Source of the DNA: Sedimentisphaerales bacterium | Lineage (GTDB): Bacteria; Planctomycetota; Phycisphaerae; Sedimentisphaerales; SG8-4 | Direction of reading: 5' to 3' | DNA length: 64,000 bases | NCBI GenBank assembly: GCA_016932895.1 | Contig: JAFGCA010000289.1 | Span: 4,426 to 68,425 of the forward strand | In this document: positions 35,831 through 44,449 of the stretch, piece by piece | Position numbering within the stretch: the stretch's first letter is position 1 | How the letters are laid out: every line of letters begins with the position of its first letter | Notes under the pieces: generated by a model | Databases searched by the model: none | Seen by the model: the letters and a program-made list of their open reading frames with translations, nothing else | What the model was told of the DNA's origin: nothing | Position numbers and translations under genes: made by a program

Positions 35831-37327
35831 TTATTGCCCCTTGATTGGGCCGCCCATTTCGACGACGGAATCCATGCCTTCGGGCATGGGGCGGTAGAAC
35901 CGCACCGGCTGGATGGAGCCGTCTTCGCACCGCACGGCACGGATTCGCTTCTGCTTGATGAAACAGTGCTCCATGTGGACGCCTTCTTCGATGATGCAGC
36001 CGTAGAGATACGTCGATCCCTTGATTCTCACATGGCTGCCGATGTGCACCGGATGGTCGTCCGAACCGGTGATGCGAACGCCGCCTTCGATGCGGGTGTT
36101 CGGCGCAATCGTAATATTGCCGTTGAGCTGGTCGCCGACCATGATTTCGACGTTGTCGCCCAGGACGATCTCCTGGCCCGGGTAGGTATTGAGAACGCTT
36201 CCCTCCCCCACGGAGACGTTCCTGCCAAACTTGACCGTTCCCTCGACCGTGGCATTGCGGCCGAGCTTCAAACCCGTGCCAATCTTGACCTTGGGCCCGA
36301 CGTGCACGCCTTCGCCGATGACGATGTCGAGCGGTTGTCCTTTCTTGTCGAGGCGAACGATCTGGTCCACCACCTGATCGGCCAGGAAGAAATGGTCCGG
36401 ATCGTGAAAGGTAATCACGTCCTTGAGCAGCTCGTAGGTCCGCTGGCGGGCGATATTGTCCATCTCCTTGAGCACGCTCTTGTTGTTGAATCCGAGGATC
36501 ACGGTGGCGTCGGAGGCGGAACGGGCGCCCACCTTGAGATTGTCCTGGTTGAACATGGCGATGAGATCGGTGAGGTAGATCTCGCCCTGTGTATTGTCAC
36601 TGTCGATGCGGTTGATATGCGTCAGGAGGGGTTTCATCTTGAAGCCGTAGACGCCGGAGTTGAATTCCGGAATGGCCAGCAGCTCATCCGGGCTGAAGGT
36701 GAATGCTTCATCGCGGTACGAGACGGTATAGTCCTTCTTCAGGGCCTGGATGTCCCGGTGCTCCTTAATTTCGATAACCGCCCCGGCATACCGGCTCCGT
36801 TTCCCGTCGCGGGTTACGGGTTTTGCCCGGATGATGCGGCCGTAGTAGTTTTCCGACGGATCGCCCTCATAAATGCCGGTCAGGACCATCATGTCGCAGC
36901 CCGAGCGCAGAAACGCCTTGTGAAACGACCGCACTTCGGCCGCGTTGAGCAGACCCATGTCGCCGGGCAGCACGTAGCAGTGTCGCACCGTATTCGGTAT
37001 CTTCCCCTGCAACGCCACCTGCACGGCGTGACCGGTGCCGTTCTGCCGTTTCTGCCATACATAACGGGTATTCTTGCTTCTGCCGATCGCTCCGGCCACG
37101 TCGGCCGCTTTCACTCCCACCACCACGGACGAAATGCATCTCGGCAGACCCTTTACCATGGCGCGATGAACCCGCTCGACCGTCGGCACGCCCCATATCT
37201 CGTGCAACATCTTGGATTTTTCGCTCTTGATGCGTTTGCCGTGCCCGGCGGCGAGGATGACAGCCAGCGTCTTGCCGCTGGGATGGTAAGGTGAAGACAA
37301 ATCTCTCAGAAGAGCCGTCAGGGACAT
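35831..37327 (-). CDS. GlmU-like sugar nucleotidyltransferase with left-handed beta-helix
   Basis: 498 residues from ATG 37327 (AGGA seven bases upstream). The N-terminal nucleotidyltransferase domain has LAVILAAGHGKRIKSEKSKM (the GxGxR...PK-type motif with Ser for Pro) and LPGDMGLLNAAEV. The C-terminal part is a hexapeptide-repeat helix (VHVGPKVKIGTGLKLGRNATVEG). It follows GlmU in layout, but the end of the helix (SDDHPVHIGSHVRIKG, then a tail ending VVEMGGPIKGQ) lacks the familiar GlmU acetyltransferase residues, so acetylation is doubtful. It probably makes a UDP- or dTDP-sugar, possibly UDP-GlcNAc for cell wall or polysaccharide. Confidence 0.8.
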   Translation of the reverse strand: MSLTALLRDLSSPYHPSGKTLAVILAAGHGKRIKSEKSKMLHEIWGVPTVERVHRAMVKGLPRCISSVVVGVKAADVAGAIGRSKNTRYVWQKRQNGTGHAVQVALQGKIPNTVRHCYVLPGDMGLLNAAEVRSFHKAFLRSGCDMMVLTGIYEGDPSENYYGRIIRAKPVTRDGKRSRYAGAVIEIKEHRDIQALKKDYTVSYRDEAFTFSPDELLAIPEFNSGVYGFKMKPLLTHINRIDSDNTQGEIYLTDLIAMFNQDNLKVGARSASDATVILGFNNKSVLKEMDNIARQRTYELLKDVITFHDPDHFFLADQVVDQIVRLDKKGQPLDIVIGEGVHVGPKVKIGTGLKLGRNATVEGTVKFGRNVSVGEGSVLNTYPGQEIVLGDNVEIMVGDQLNGNITIAPNTRIEGGVRITGSDDHPVHIGSHVRIKGSTYLYGCIIEEGVHMEHCFIKQKRIRAVRCEDGSIQPVRFYRPMPEGMDSVVEMGGPIKGQ

Positions 37328-37566
37328 CACATAATCCTTTCCCGTTGCGCGTTGTCCGTTCTTCGACACCGTATTGTGGTTTGCCGAAACCCCACCCAGG
37401 GTACGCTGTGGCGGGAAAGTTTCAAGAGTTTTCGCGTCAGAACCGGCCTTTGCAGAGGGATTAGTCCGTTCGCCGCTCTTTTTGCGGATAGAGACCCTCT
37501 GCCCTGTACCTGGCGATCCGTCCGTCCGGCGCGGCGAGGCCGACATCAGACCGTGGCACGGCCGCG

Positions 37567-37929
37567 TCAGACCGGGACTTCGACGGGCCTCGGGGCCTGC
37601 CAGTTCATGATCAGCTCCGGCGATTTGGTGGCGACGATGTGCGAGAAGTCCACGCCGTGATATCCGCAGACGCGGTCGCGGAACCACGCGTCGAAGGGAT
37701 GCTCGGAAACCGCCAGTTTCTCCAGGAAGGTCTTGGCGCCGGGCCCGCTGTGACAGACCACGGCGGTCGGGCCCTGCGGCCCGTCGCTGAGCCAGACGTG
37801 GTGGGCCGTCAGGCCCATGCGGCGGTTGAAATCGTTGAATTCTCGTCGGCGCGGACCGAGGCATTCCTGAATCCAGGCCTTCCACGGTCCGACCTTCTCG
37901 ACGACCAAAGGAACAGTAACGACAACCAC
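37567..37929 (-). CDS. Small protein, DUF6176-like
   Basis: 120 residues from GTG 37929 after an in-frame stop. The pattern VVVTVPLVVEKVGPWKAWIQ, EFNDFNRRMGLTAHHVWLSD and PTAVVCHSGPGAKTFLEKL looks like a dimeric alpha/beta-barrel of the DUF6176 kind. Function unknown, cytoplasmic. The family assignment is tentative and rests on pattern only. Confidence 0.55.
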   Translation of the reverse strand: MVVVTVPLVVEKVGPWKAWIQECLGPRRREFNDFNRRMGLTAHHVWLSDGPQGPTAVVCHSGPGAKTFLEKLAVSEHPFDAWFRDRVCGYHGVDFSHIVATKSPELIMNWQAPRPVEVPV

Positions 37930-38276
37930 GATGCACCCCCGAGGTTAGCTGTAGTGCCCGTAACGATCGCGCCTCTGTGTTGTGCGATCGCTCTTCAGTT
38001 CGGCGTGACGGTGCCTGGGTTGGCCGCCACACACTACTCTGCGTCATGCTATACGCCGTACGCGCGGGAACGGACCAAAAAAAATCCGACCACGACGCAA
38101 TTTCTTCGTGCGGGCGGCGGTCCTGTTTGTGGATTCAAATAGATTACAAATACAGTACGCCCCGGAGGAGATTGCCCCGTCGGCCCGTACCAAACAGGGC
38201 TGCGACGCAACATCACAGCCCTGACAGACATCAAGCGTGCTCATGCTCATGCGGCTATCTCACGGCCCGGTCGTGA
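37930..38276. other. Intergenic region with terminator
   Basis: 347 bases. It holds the hairpin at 38196-38222 downstream of the 38277 gene. Nothing else is recognised. Confidence 0.5.
38196..38222 (-). terminator. Hairpin of the GGGCTG(C/T)GA family
   Basis: AGGGCTGCGA, seven bases, TCACAGCCCT: ten pairs with one G-T. It lies downstream of the minus-strand gene 38277-38729, but only a short T-rich stretch follows on that strand. The stem shares its sequence with four other stems between 39 and 47.3 kb. Confidence 0.5.
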
Positions 38277-38729
38277 TCATCGCGGCGTAACCCGCAACTT
38301 TACGAATGCCACGGTGACGTCCTTCTGGCCCGCCGGGCCCGGCGATTCCATCTCGGTCAGCTCGACGCATAACCTGGCGAACCCGCCCGGGGGATCGACA
38401 TGGGGGTTGGCGAAATAGGCCGAATACTCGCCTCCGACGGCGCCCGTAGGGGTGATGGTGCAATGCAGCGTCAGGCTGGAATTGCACAGCACCTCCAGAT
38501 CAAGACAACCGGTATAGGTGCGGAAGTTCACCTGCTTGAGCTGGACGGGACCGGGAATGTGAATGAGGCATTGAGACAGAAGGCCCATGTCGATGCTTAC
38601 GGGAATTTCATTGGCTTGGAGCGGTTGCGGAACAAGCTCATGGGGCCAACTATGGACTTTGACCACCTGGGCCTCAACAGCGGACCCCAGAAGGGCCGCC
38701 AAAACGACGATGGCCACTTTCTCTCTCAC
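38277..38729 (-). CDS. Small secreted protein of unknown function
   Basis: 150 residues from GTG 38729, giving a clean signal peptide (REKVAIVVLAALLGSAVEAQ). TTG at 38750 is the alternative. The mature part has four Cys residues (QCLIHI, TYTGCLDL, VLCNSSLTLHC) and ends without a sorting signal. It is not recognised. The AAATACGTATTT motif lies about 130 bases upstream, as for the PEP-CTERM genes that follow, and a GGGCTG-type hairpin lies downstream. Confidence 0.6.
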   Translation of the reverse strand: MREKVAIVVLAALLGSAVEAQVVKVHSWPHELVPQPLQANEIPVSIDMGLLSQCLIHIPGPVQLKQVNFRTYTGCLDLEVLCNSSLTLHCTITPTGAVGGEYSAYFANPHVDPPGGFARLCVELTEMESPGPAGQKDVTVAFVKLRVTPR

Positions 38730-38856
38730 CAAATCTACCTGCCTCACCAACCTCCCTGGGAAGACTCGCGTTCGCTCCCTCGAACGTGTCGTTGCCCTTT
38801 ACCACCACCAGATTATCACGATGGTACCGGCCCGGGCCGGCCCCATCAATTAGGGG

Positions 38857-38874
38857 AAATACGTATTTTTGCAG
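38857..38874. promoter_or_regulatory. Upstream palindrome AAATACGTATTT, site 1
   Basis: AAATACGTATTTTTGCAG on the plus strand, in the gap upstream of the minus-strand gene at 38729. The core AAATACGTATTT is a perfect 12-base palindrome shared with sites at 40.0, 41.3, 44.3 (9 of 12 bases) and 45.4 kb. Confidence 0.6.
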
Positions 38875-38991
38875 AAAATCTTTGTTTTTATCGGTCTGAC
38901 AACGACGGCGAGACGGGCGCTCCCGCGGCGTGCAAATGCACTTGAATGAAGCTTTCAAGATGCTTGGGCAGGTACCCCGCGCGTCGTAACG

Positions 38992-39024
38992 AAAAAAGGG
39001 CTGCGATCCCTCGGTCGCAGCCCC
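38992..39024 (-). terminator. Rho-independent terminator, GGGCTGCGA stem
   Basis: Stem GGGCTGCGA / TCGCAGCCC with an eight-base loop, followed on the minus strand by six T. It ends the PEP-CTERM gene whose stop is at 39057. Confidence 0.85.
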
Positions 39025-39056
39025 AAAGACATAAACGTGTGCCGAGACTCGTTTTT

Positions 39057-39773
39057 TTACAGCGTTCTTCGTCGGCGCATCCAACCGACCAGGCCCATGC
39101 CGAGACTACCGAGCAGCAGCGCGCCCGGTGCGGGAATCACGGCCGAACTGAGCTTGACGCGGGCCAAGCCATCGGAGCAAGGGTCGGTGGAAAGATCCAG
39201 AGATATGACCTCGCCCGCAGACCCATAAGCAGCCCAGGTGTCAATCCTGGTGGGCACAGCCGTGAATTCCATGATAACCGACCAAGGCCCGTCAAGGTAC
39301 CCGGCGGCAAGACCGTCGGTGCAGCACGGAGCCCAGGTATGGACGGCGGTGATGGTGTCCGCAACCTGCGTGATACCTTCGCCCGGATCGTCCCCCTGTC
39401 GGACGCTGAAACCGTCAGGATCGCCGGCAATGGAGAGCCGTACACTTGTGTTTCCGCCGGACCCGTCCTGCGGCTTGTCGTGGACGACGAACACGCCGAG
39501 GCCGTCCGACCCGTCAACGAGGAACAGATGTGACCGGTTGCTCGTCAAAAGGGGAGCAGGACCGTTGAACGAGGCGCCGAAACCGACTCCATACTGGTAG
39601 TAGTCCACCAGCGTGCCTGCGGTCCCGTAGGGATCGATGGTGCCGAGAACATTGGCCTCGAAATCCCCCACGCCGGGAGCACTTTCCTGCATGACGGTGA
39701 CGGCCGCGGTTGCCACGCCCCCGGCGACGAGACTCACCGCCATACAAACGACAAGTAATTGTGGATTCTTCAT
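39057..39773 (-). CDS. PEP-CTERM exported protein
   Basis: 238 residues. A signal peptide (MKNPQLLVVCMAVSLVAGGV) begins it and the PEP-CTERM sorting signal (IPAPGALLLGSLGMGLVGWM, then RRRRTL) ends it. Exosortase should process it at the C-terminus and deliver it to the surface or extracellular matrix. The mature region is beta-rich (FLVDGSDGLGVFVVHDKPQD; GNTSVRLSIAGDPDGFSV) and is not recognised. GGAGG lies seven bases before the ATG, the AAATACGTATTT site is ~230 bases upstream and a strong terminator follows. No exosortase gene is in the window. Confidence 0.88.
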   Translation of the reverse strand: MKNPQLLVVCMAVSLVAGGVATAAVTVMQESAPGVGDFEANVLGTIDPYGTAGTLVDYYQYGVGFGASFNGPAPLLTSNRSHLFLVDGSDGLGVFVVHDKPQDGSGGNTSVRLSIAGDPDGFSVRQGDDPGEGITQVADTITAVHTWAPCCTDGLAAGYLDGPWSVIMEFTAVPTRIDTWAAYGSAGEVISLDLSTDPCSDGLARVKLSSAVIPAPGALLLGSLGMGLVGWMRRRRTL

Positions 39774-40003
39774 GCTTGATCCTCCCTGAAAACCGTTTCC
39801 CTGAAGTTCCTACTCATGTCCTCTACGTCGAGGCATGATTGTTACCGGCATCTGCGCCCGCCGCCGATTCCACGCGCCTGTGGTATGGTCTCTCCACCCG
39901 GCAAAAAGAACTGGGCACGAACGGACATTGCGGTGTCACTGTGACACAACCCCATAATCGGCTTGCACCGTAACTCGGGCGCGACGTGACGTCAACGCGT
40001 AGG

Positions 40004-40021
40004 AATACGTATTTTCTGTAG
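40004..40021. promoter_or_regulatory. Upstream palindrome AAATACGTATTT, site 2
   Basis: AATACGTATTTTCTGTAG, with G in place of the first A of the palindrome. About 230 bases upstream of the PEP-CTERM gene starting at 39773. Confidence 0.55.
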
Positions 40022-40050
40022 ACCGGTGCAGAAAAAGGAGATGAGCGGAG

Positions 40051-40081
40051 AAAAAAGGGTGCGATACGGTGGTCGCACCCC
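40051..40081 (-). terminator. Rho-independent terminator, GGGTGCGA stem
   Basis: GGGTGCGA / TCGCACCC with an eight-base loop and six T on the minus strand. Downstream of the gene ending at 40111. Confidence 0.85.
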
Positions 40082-40110
40082 TGGAGAGACAGGAGAACTG
40101 CGGTGACTTG

Positions 40111-41016
40111 TCACAGTGTCTTGCGACGGCGCATCCAGCCGACGAGACCCGCGCCAATTCCGGCGAGCAGCAAGGCGCCGGGGGCGGGGATGGTGGTCGT
40201 ATAGTAGCCGTGGGTCATGGGTGTGGCGGCCTCAGTGTAATAGCTGCCGACGAGCCGTCCGGCGTCGATGCCGTAAATCCAGGTCCCGCGTGAGCCGGGC
40301 ACGTCCCAGAACGAGTAGTTGGCGCCGTCGTACATGAGCCCATGATTCGGACCGCCTCCGGGCCAATAATCGCCGACGATCAAACCCCCCTCGATATCGC
40401 GGGCATAGGTGTAGCCCGAAACGGGACTGGCGATGGGCGCCCACGTAGCTCCGTCGTAGACGAAACCGTCCACCATGGCGCCACCGGCCATGTTGGCGCC
40501 GACGATCAAGCCGCCTTCCATGTTGTACGCCTCGGTCCAGTTCGAGCTTGGCGCGTCCAGGGGATCGTACGTGGCCCCGTCGTAGATGTATCCGTACGTG
40601 TCGTTGCCGGCATCGGTGTACGAGCCGAGGACCAGACCGCCGACGATGCCGTAGGCCTGCGTCCGGGTGCCAGCGTCGGGGGCGAAAAGGCTCGTCCAGG
40701 AAGTACTGCCATCGTAGATGAACCCGAACTTGTTGATGCCGGCCTCGTACGTGCCGACCATCACACCGCCCTCGACGCCGTGGATTCGGGTCGCGTCGGC
40801 CTGGGGGAAATCATGGCTCGCCCAGGCGGACGTGGCAATGTCGTAGCTGAACCCATGCACGGCCGAGCCGTCGTCGTAGTATCCGACGACCACGTTGCCG
40901 TCCAGATCGCGAGCGAAGGTGCTCACCGCACCGGGGTAGTCCAGCGTCACGACGGCCGCCTGCGCCACCGAGAATGCCGAAACCACAACCCACATGGCGA
41001 AAACGATACGTCTCAT
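40111..41016 (-). CDS. PEP-CTERM protein with six ~43-residue repeats
   Basis: 301 residues from ATG 41016 (AAAGGAGG six bases upstream). Signal peptide MRRIVFAMWVVVSAFSVAQA. The body is six tandem units, each centred on a GGLIVGxY motif followed about 15 residues later by GFxYDGAT (for example VGGLVLGSYTDAGNDTYGYI, EGGLIVGDYWPGGGPNHGLM). This is the type of repeat found in planctomycete and proteobacterial HAF-like proteins. The C-terminus is IPAPGALLLAGIGAGLVGWM plus RRRKTL, the exosortase signal. It has an AAATACGTATTT site ~325 bases upstream and a terminator. The unit length and regularity suggest a beta-propeller of six blades (inference). Confidence 0.88.
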   Translation of the reverse strand: MRRIVFAMWVVVSAFSVAQAAVVTLDYPGAVSTFARDLDGNVVVGYYDDGSAVHGFSYDIATSAWASHDFPQADATRIHGVEGGVMVGTYEAGINKFGFIYDGSTSWTSLFAPDAGTRTQAYGIVGGLVLGSYTDAGNDTYGYIYDGATYDPLDAPSSNWTEAYNMEGGLIVGANMAGGAMVDGFVYDGATWAPIASPVSGYTYARDIEGGLIVGDYWPGGGPNHGLMYDGANYSFWDVPGSRGTWIYGIDAGRLVGSYYTEAATPMTHGYYTTTIPAPGALLLAGIGAGLVGWMRRRKTL

Positions 41017-41520
41017 GGCGTTCCTCCTTTCAAACCCACGTTCCGTGACAACGAGAGGCAGCCGGCCGGTAGATTGAGGCGATGACATTGCCGTGCAGGC
41101 CGCAGGGCATCCCCGGAAGGGCGTCACATCGAAAGCACCGGCCAAGTGGTCTTCTCACACCTCCAACAACCGAACCACAAATCAGCGCCCACGCCGGGAG
41201 CCAATGCGCTCACCGGGTCGGCAGAGATCCACTGTCTTATCACCCACAGCGGAGAACGAAAACCTGGCGCAGAAGCCCCCACAGGTTTCTCCACACAGAC
41301 CATGCACTATACCGTTCCCCGCGTCACCAGTCCATACGTACAAATACGTATTTTGTAGTCTTCATATGTGATTTCTTCGTCGCGTGCGGGACTTTCGCGG
41401 TGCCGCCGTGACAAAGAGAGCCGCAGGCCTCCTTGCCCACGACCCTCGTTTTCGTTTCGTCGCGCCGGCGTCGCCTTGGCGGCAGCGAGAACGCGGAGGC
41501 TGGTTTGCGCGCGATGCCCG
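41017..41520. other. Intergenic region with regulatory palindrome
   Basis: 504 bases, lower in GC. It contains the AAATACGTATTT site at 41334-41358. No gene is recognised. The open frames inside have repetitive Ser/Pro/Thr composition and no ribosome site. Confidence 0.5.
41334..41358. promoter_or_regulatory. Upstream palindrome AAATACGTATTT, site 3 (double TACGTA)
   Basis: ATACGTACAAATACGTATTT followed by TGTAG. Two TACGTA words are spaced as in site 5 at 45.4 kb. About 320 bases upstream of the gene starting at 41016. Confidence 0.6.
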
Positions 41521-42501
41521 TTACGGGCCTTCCAGGGGATAGATGGAGCCGTAGAGTTTGTAGCTGGCTTCCGGGGGTTCGGCGGCGAAGTTGATCGTGC
41601 CGACGGCCTGGAGTTTCCCGCCGTAGTCGCCCTCGGTGATGGTCATGTGAGCCGAGATCTTATAGAGCCCGGGTGTCGCCGTCGGCACGGCGGTCTCCTC
41701 GTCGGTCGTGGTGAAGCTGGTCCCGTCGGCGAGCGTAAACGTGTGGCTGGCCGTCACGTGCTGCGTCCCGTCGGGATCCTCGACGATCTCCGAGACGGCG
41801 ATGGCGACCGTAGCCTCATACAGGTCGGTGCCCAGCATGAGCATGGCCTGGCCGGCGAACTCGGTTTCGCTGGTCGCCGTGGAGGAGCCCATGCCAATGA
41901 CCGGGAATCCGGGGTCCGGCTCACACGGCGCCAGCAGGGGGACGCGCGTCGCCGTCATTGTGTACGGGAAACACAGCGCCGGCTCCTGGCCTTCGTCGGG
42001 CAGGCCGTCCCCGTCGGCGTCGGCGAACGGCAGGTAGAAGGCGTGCGTGCCTTCGCCTTCCATCGTGTTGTCGTCGGTAAACGTCACGCGGGAGGTGAGC
42101 ACGGAGATGTAGACGATCTCTCCCAACAGCTCGGGCGAGGCAGGAGCGGAGAGCCCATAGCCGACCATGCTGCTCTCGTATGCACCGTCGTCGGCCAGCA
42201 CGGTCTGGCCAACGTGGGTGGTCTCCACGGCGGCGTCCGGGAACATGCCGAAAATCGTCGCGCTCCACCGGCCCTCCACGGCCGTCGAGGTGTAACGTGT
42301 GCCCTCGGCATCCTGGCCGGTTGCGGTCCAGAGAGTTCGGACGACCCCGTTCGGCAGGGGCACGGTGACGATCCAGGAGCCATCGAGCACCGAGGCCGTC
42401 GACTGCGTGACATTGGCGCCGGCGCCGAAGACCGAAATCAAAAGCAACGCCATCATCCCAGAGACACCGACCGTAATGACATTTCGTTTCGTGTACATCA
42501 T
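41521..42501 (-). CDS. Secreted protein related to C-terminal domain of its upstream neighbour
   Basis: 326 residues from ATG 42501 (AAGGAG five bases upstream). Signal peptide MMYTKRNVITVGVSGMMALL. Residues ~40-190 align with the C-terminal third of the SnoaL-like protein encoded just upstream: GMFPDA, then MVGYGLSAP, VYISVLTSRVTFTD and CFPYTMTATRVPLLAPCEP. The remainder repeats the theme of short beta strands with ITEGDYGGKLQAVGTINF. The fold looks lipocalin-like by strand pattern but no family name can be given. Gap to the upstream gene is 127 bp without a terminator, so co-transcription is likely. Confidence 0.7.
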   Translation of the reverse strand: MMYTKRNVITVGVSGMMALLLISVFGAGANVTQSTASVLDGSWIVTVPLPNGVVRTLWTATGQDAEGTRYTSTAVEGRWSATIFGMFPDAAVETTHVGQTVLADDGAYESSMVGYGLSAPASPELLGEIVYISVLTSRVTFTDDNTMEGEGTHAFYLPFADADGDGLPDEGQEPALCFPYTMTATRVPLLAPCEPDPGFPVIGMGSSTATSETEFAGQAMLMLGTDLYEATVAIAVSEIVEDPDGTQHVTASHTFTLADGTSFTTTDEETAVPTATPGLYKISAHMTITEGDYGGKLQAVGTINFAAEPPEASYKLYGSIYPLEGP

Positions 42502-42628
42502 CGCATCTCCTTCTAAGGTGTATGTCGCCGTGGATAGTCGTAGGGTCGGTCCCCAAGCCACGCGTAAACACGTCGCCTGCATAGTGCGCGTAGGTCAAGG
42601 ACCCACCCTACAGCTTGCAGTTCGGTTT

Positions 42629-44080
42629 CTACTCGCCGGGCGGCTCGGGCGGCAGCTCGCAGGAGGCAGCCACCGGCACGCGCTTGTAGGTACCCGAGAC
42701 CGGAAAACATCCGTATGCAGGAGGATCGTCGCCGAACGGGTCCTGGTCGGGAGCGTACACGGCAGCGGTGTAGAGAGGCGCCGTTTGTGTGTCCTTGTCG
42801 GTTAGAGTGCCCTGGCCGCTGACGACCGAAATGTAGACAACGGGCCGGCCGGTTTCGCCTTCCGCCGGTGCACCCAGACCGTACGACATGACGGTAAAGG
42901 CATACGTATTCAAGCCCGTTTTCACGTACGTCCCGCGCATGTTCGTCGCCGCGATGGCGTCAGGGAACATACCGCCAAAGCTGGGGTCGTGGGCAATATC
43001 CAGGGCCGCGGCGAAGCGCTCGTTGTCCGGACCTGATGGCGTGACGGTCAGGACGATGGCGTGTCCCAAGCTGTTGGTCCCGTACCAGGAGCCCGCCAGC
43101 GACCACTGGTCCGTTGTGATCTGTTGCATCATGCCCAGGGCGTCATAGGCCCACCAGTTCTCCACAATCTTGCCGTTCGCAAAGCGGTGGATCGTTATTC
43201 CCGTCCAGGTAGCCCGGTTCCCCAGGGCCGGTATACCCATCAACTCGGCCCGGTGCGTGCCGGTCAGGGTCCAGCGAACCGCTACCTTGTCGCCTTCTGC
43301 GATCATGGCGTTCGCAGTAACGTGCAGGTCGGGGAAAGCAGCCAGGTGCATCAGACCGGCCTGCTTGTAAGCATCGAAATTCAGAGGATGGCCGGGTATG
43401 ACGGGAATGTGGGAGATGAGCTCGGTAGCGTGGGTTTCGTCTAAGGCGGCCGCGTTCTTGCGATTCCAGAAATCCTCGACGACGCGGAGAACCGTCACCT
43501 TGTTCGCCAGAGGATCGCCAGCATCGCCGGTCACCGCCGACGGCTCGCCCCACGTGTAACTCTCGCGCGTCGGCGGTATCACACCGATCTGCTGCTGGAC
43601 GCCGAGCAGGTCATACTCCCACCATTCCTCCGCGATCTTCCCGTCGGCAAAACGAAACATGATGATCCACGTGTTCGTGTACGGGATGCCAACCGGTGGC
43701 CACTTTCCGGTCGCGGTGAAGCGGCCGACGACCATGTCACCCTCGGCCACGAGGTCCTCAAGGACGGCCTGAAAATCCGCGACGACCGTACTGGCGCTGA
43801 CGACCTCGACCTTGTAGCCGGCCAGATCGCTGGCCTGAGGATAGTGAGGGGCGTGGCAAGTGAAATCGGCAGCGAAGATCTCGTCGGCGGTCGCATGATT
43901 GGCCGTATTCATCATATCCAGCCAACGATCTCGAATGAGGGCCTTGTTCTCCTCTGTTTGACCGGCGGCTGTTTCGAGAAGGCCACCGAAAGCAGCCAAA
44001 ACAACACACACGCTCAGGATCCCAAGCATACCCCGTTGATTGCGAAACCGCGAGCCTCCACCATTTCTGTTCGCGTACAT
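42629..44080 (-). CDS. Secreted protein with two SnoaL-like (ester cyclase) domains
   Basis: 483 residues (AAGGAG eight bases before the ATG). Signal peptide to ~40 (LSVCVVLAAFGGLLETAAGQ). Two SnoaL-like domains in tandem (~42-170 and ~190-330): each has a TCHAPHYP or LISHIPVIP segment, an FTATGKWPPVG or WTLTGTHRAEL strand and an FADGKIAEEWWEYD or FANGKIVENWWAYD end. SnoaL-like proteins bind or cyclise small polyketide-like molecules, and many are of unknown use. The last ~150 residues match the N-terminal part of the protein encoded downstream. The exported location is unusual for this fold. An upstream TACGTATTT site lies ~225 bases before the ATG. Confidence 0.82.
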   Translation of the reverse strand: MYANRNGGGSRFRNQRGMLGILSVCVVLAAFGGLLETAAGQTEENKALIRDRWLDMMNTANHATADEIFAADFTCHAPHYPQASDLAGYKVEVVSASTVVADFQAVLEDLVAEGDMVVGRFTATGKWPPVGIPYTNTWIIMFRFADGKIAEEWWEYDLLGVQQQIGVIPPTRESYTWGEPSAVTGDAGDPLANKVTVLRVVEDFWNRKNAAALDETHATELISHIPVIPGHPLNFDAYKQAGLMHLAAFPDLHVTANAMIAEGDKVAVRWTLTGTHRAELMGIPALGNRATWTGITIHRFANGKIVENWWAYDALGMMQQITTDQWSLAGSWYGTNSLGHAIVLTVTPSGPDNERFAAALDIAHDPSFGGMFPDAIAATNMRGTYVKTGLNTYAFTVMSYGLGAPAEGETGRPVVYISVVSGQGTLTDKDTQTAPLYTAAVYAPDQDPFGDDPPAYGCFPVSGTYKRVPVAASCELPPEPPGE

Positions 44081-44302
44081 GGCAGTATCTCCTTCGTCAA
44101 GTTGTTACCTCGTAGCGGTGGATAGACAATCGACGTGCGGGAGATGCTCGCGGAACCGGCGGACTTCGTGCACCGTGCATGGCCGTTCTACCCCCTGCCG
44201 CAGGAACATAAGAGGCGGCACCCACAGCATGCCGTGCCGCCTTGCTCCTGCTCGTGGCAGAAAATTGTACGAGCGGCCGCCAAAACCCGTCAATTGTGGT
44301 GA

Positions 44303-44318
44303 CTACGTATTTTGCGTC
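44303..44318. promoter_or_regulatory. Upstream palindrome relative, site 4
   Basis: CTACGTATTTTGCGTC. It keeps TACGTATTT, with the left A-run replaced by GAC. About 225 bases upstream of the SnoaL-like gene. Confidence 0.45.
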
Positions 44319-44391
44319 ATCAATCCCAACGACCAGCCCCTAAGCCAATCGGGCGCGATGAAAAGAGAACCCCCCGGGTGGCAGCAAGAAG

Positions 44392-44423
44392 AAAGGGCTG
44401 CGAGCGTATGGATTCGCAGCCCC
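44392..44423 (-). terminator. Hairpin terminator, GGGCTGCGA stem
   Basis: GGGCTGCGA / TCGCAGCCC with a ten-base loop, followed on the minus strand by TTTC. Downstream of the PEP-CTERM gene ending at 44450. Confidence 0.75.
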
Positions 44424-44449
44424 GAAGAATATGGAAATCGCGAAAACGT

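Noticed and set aside
35831..38047. Minus-strand frame of 738 codons extending the nucleotidyltransferase
   Set aside because: The extension beyond 37327 is low-complexity and overlaps the 37567 gene. The ribosome site supports ATG 37327.
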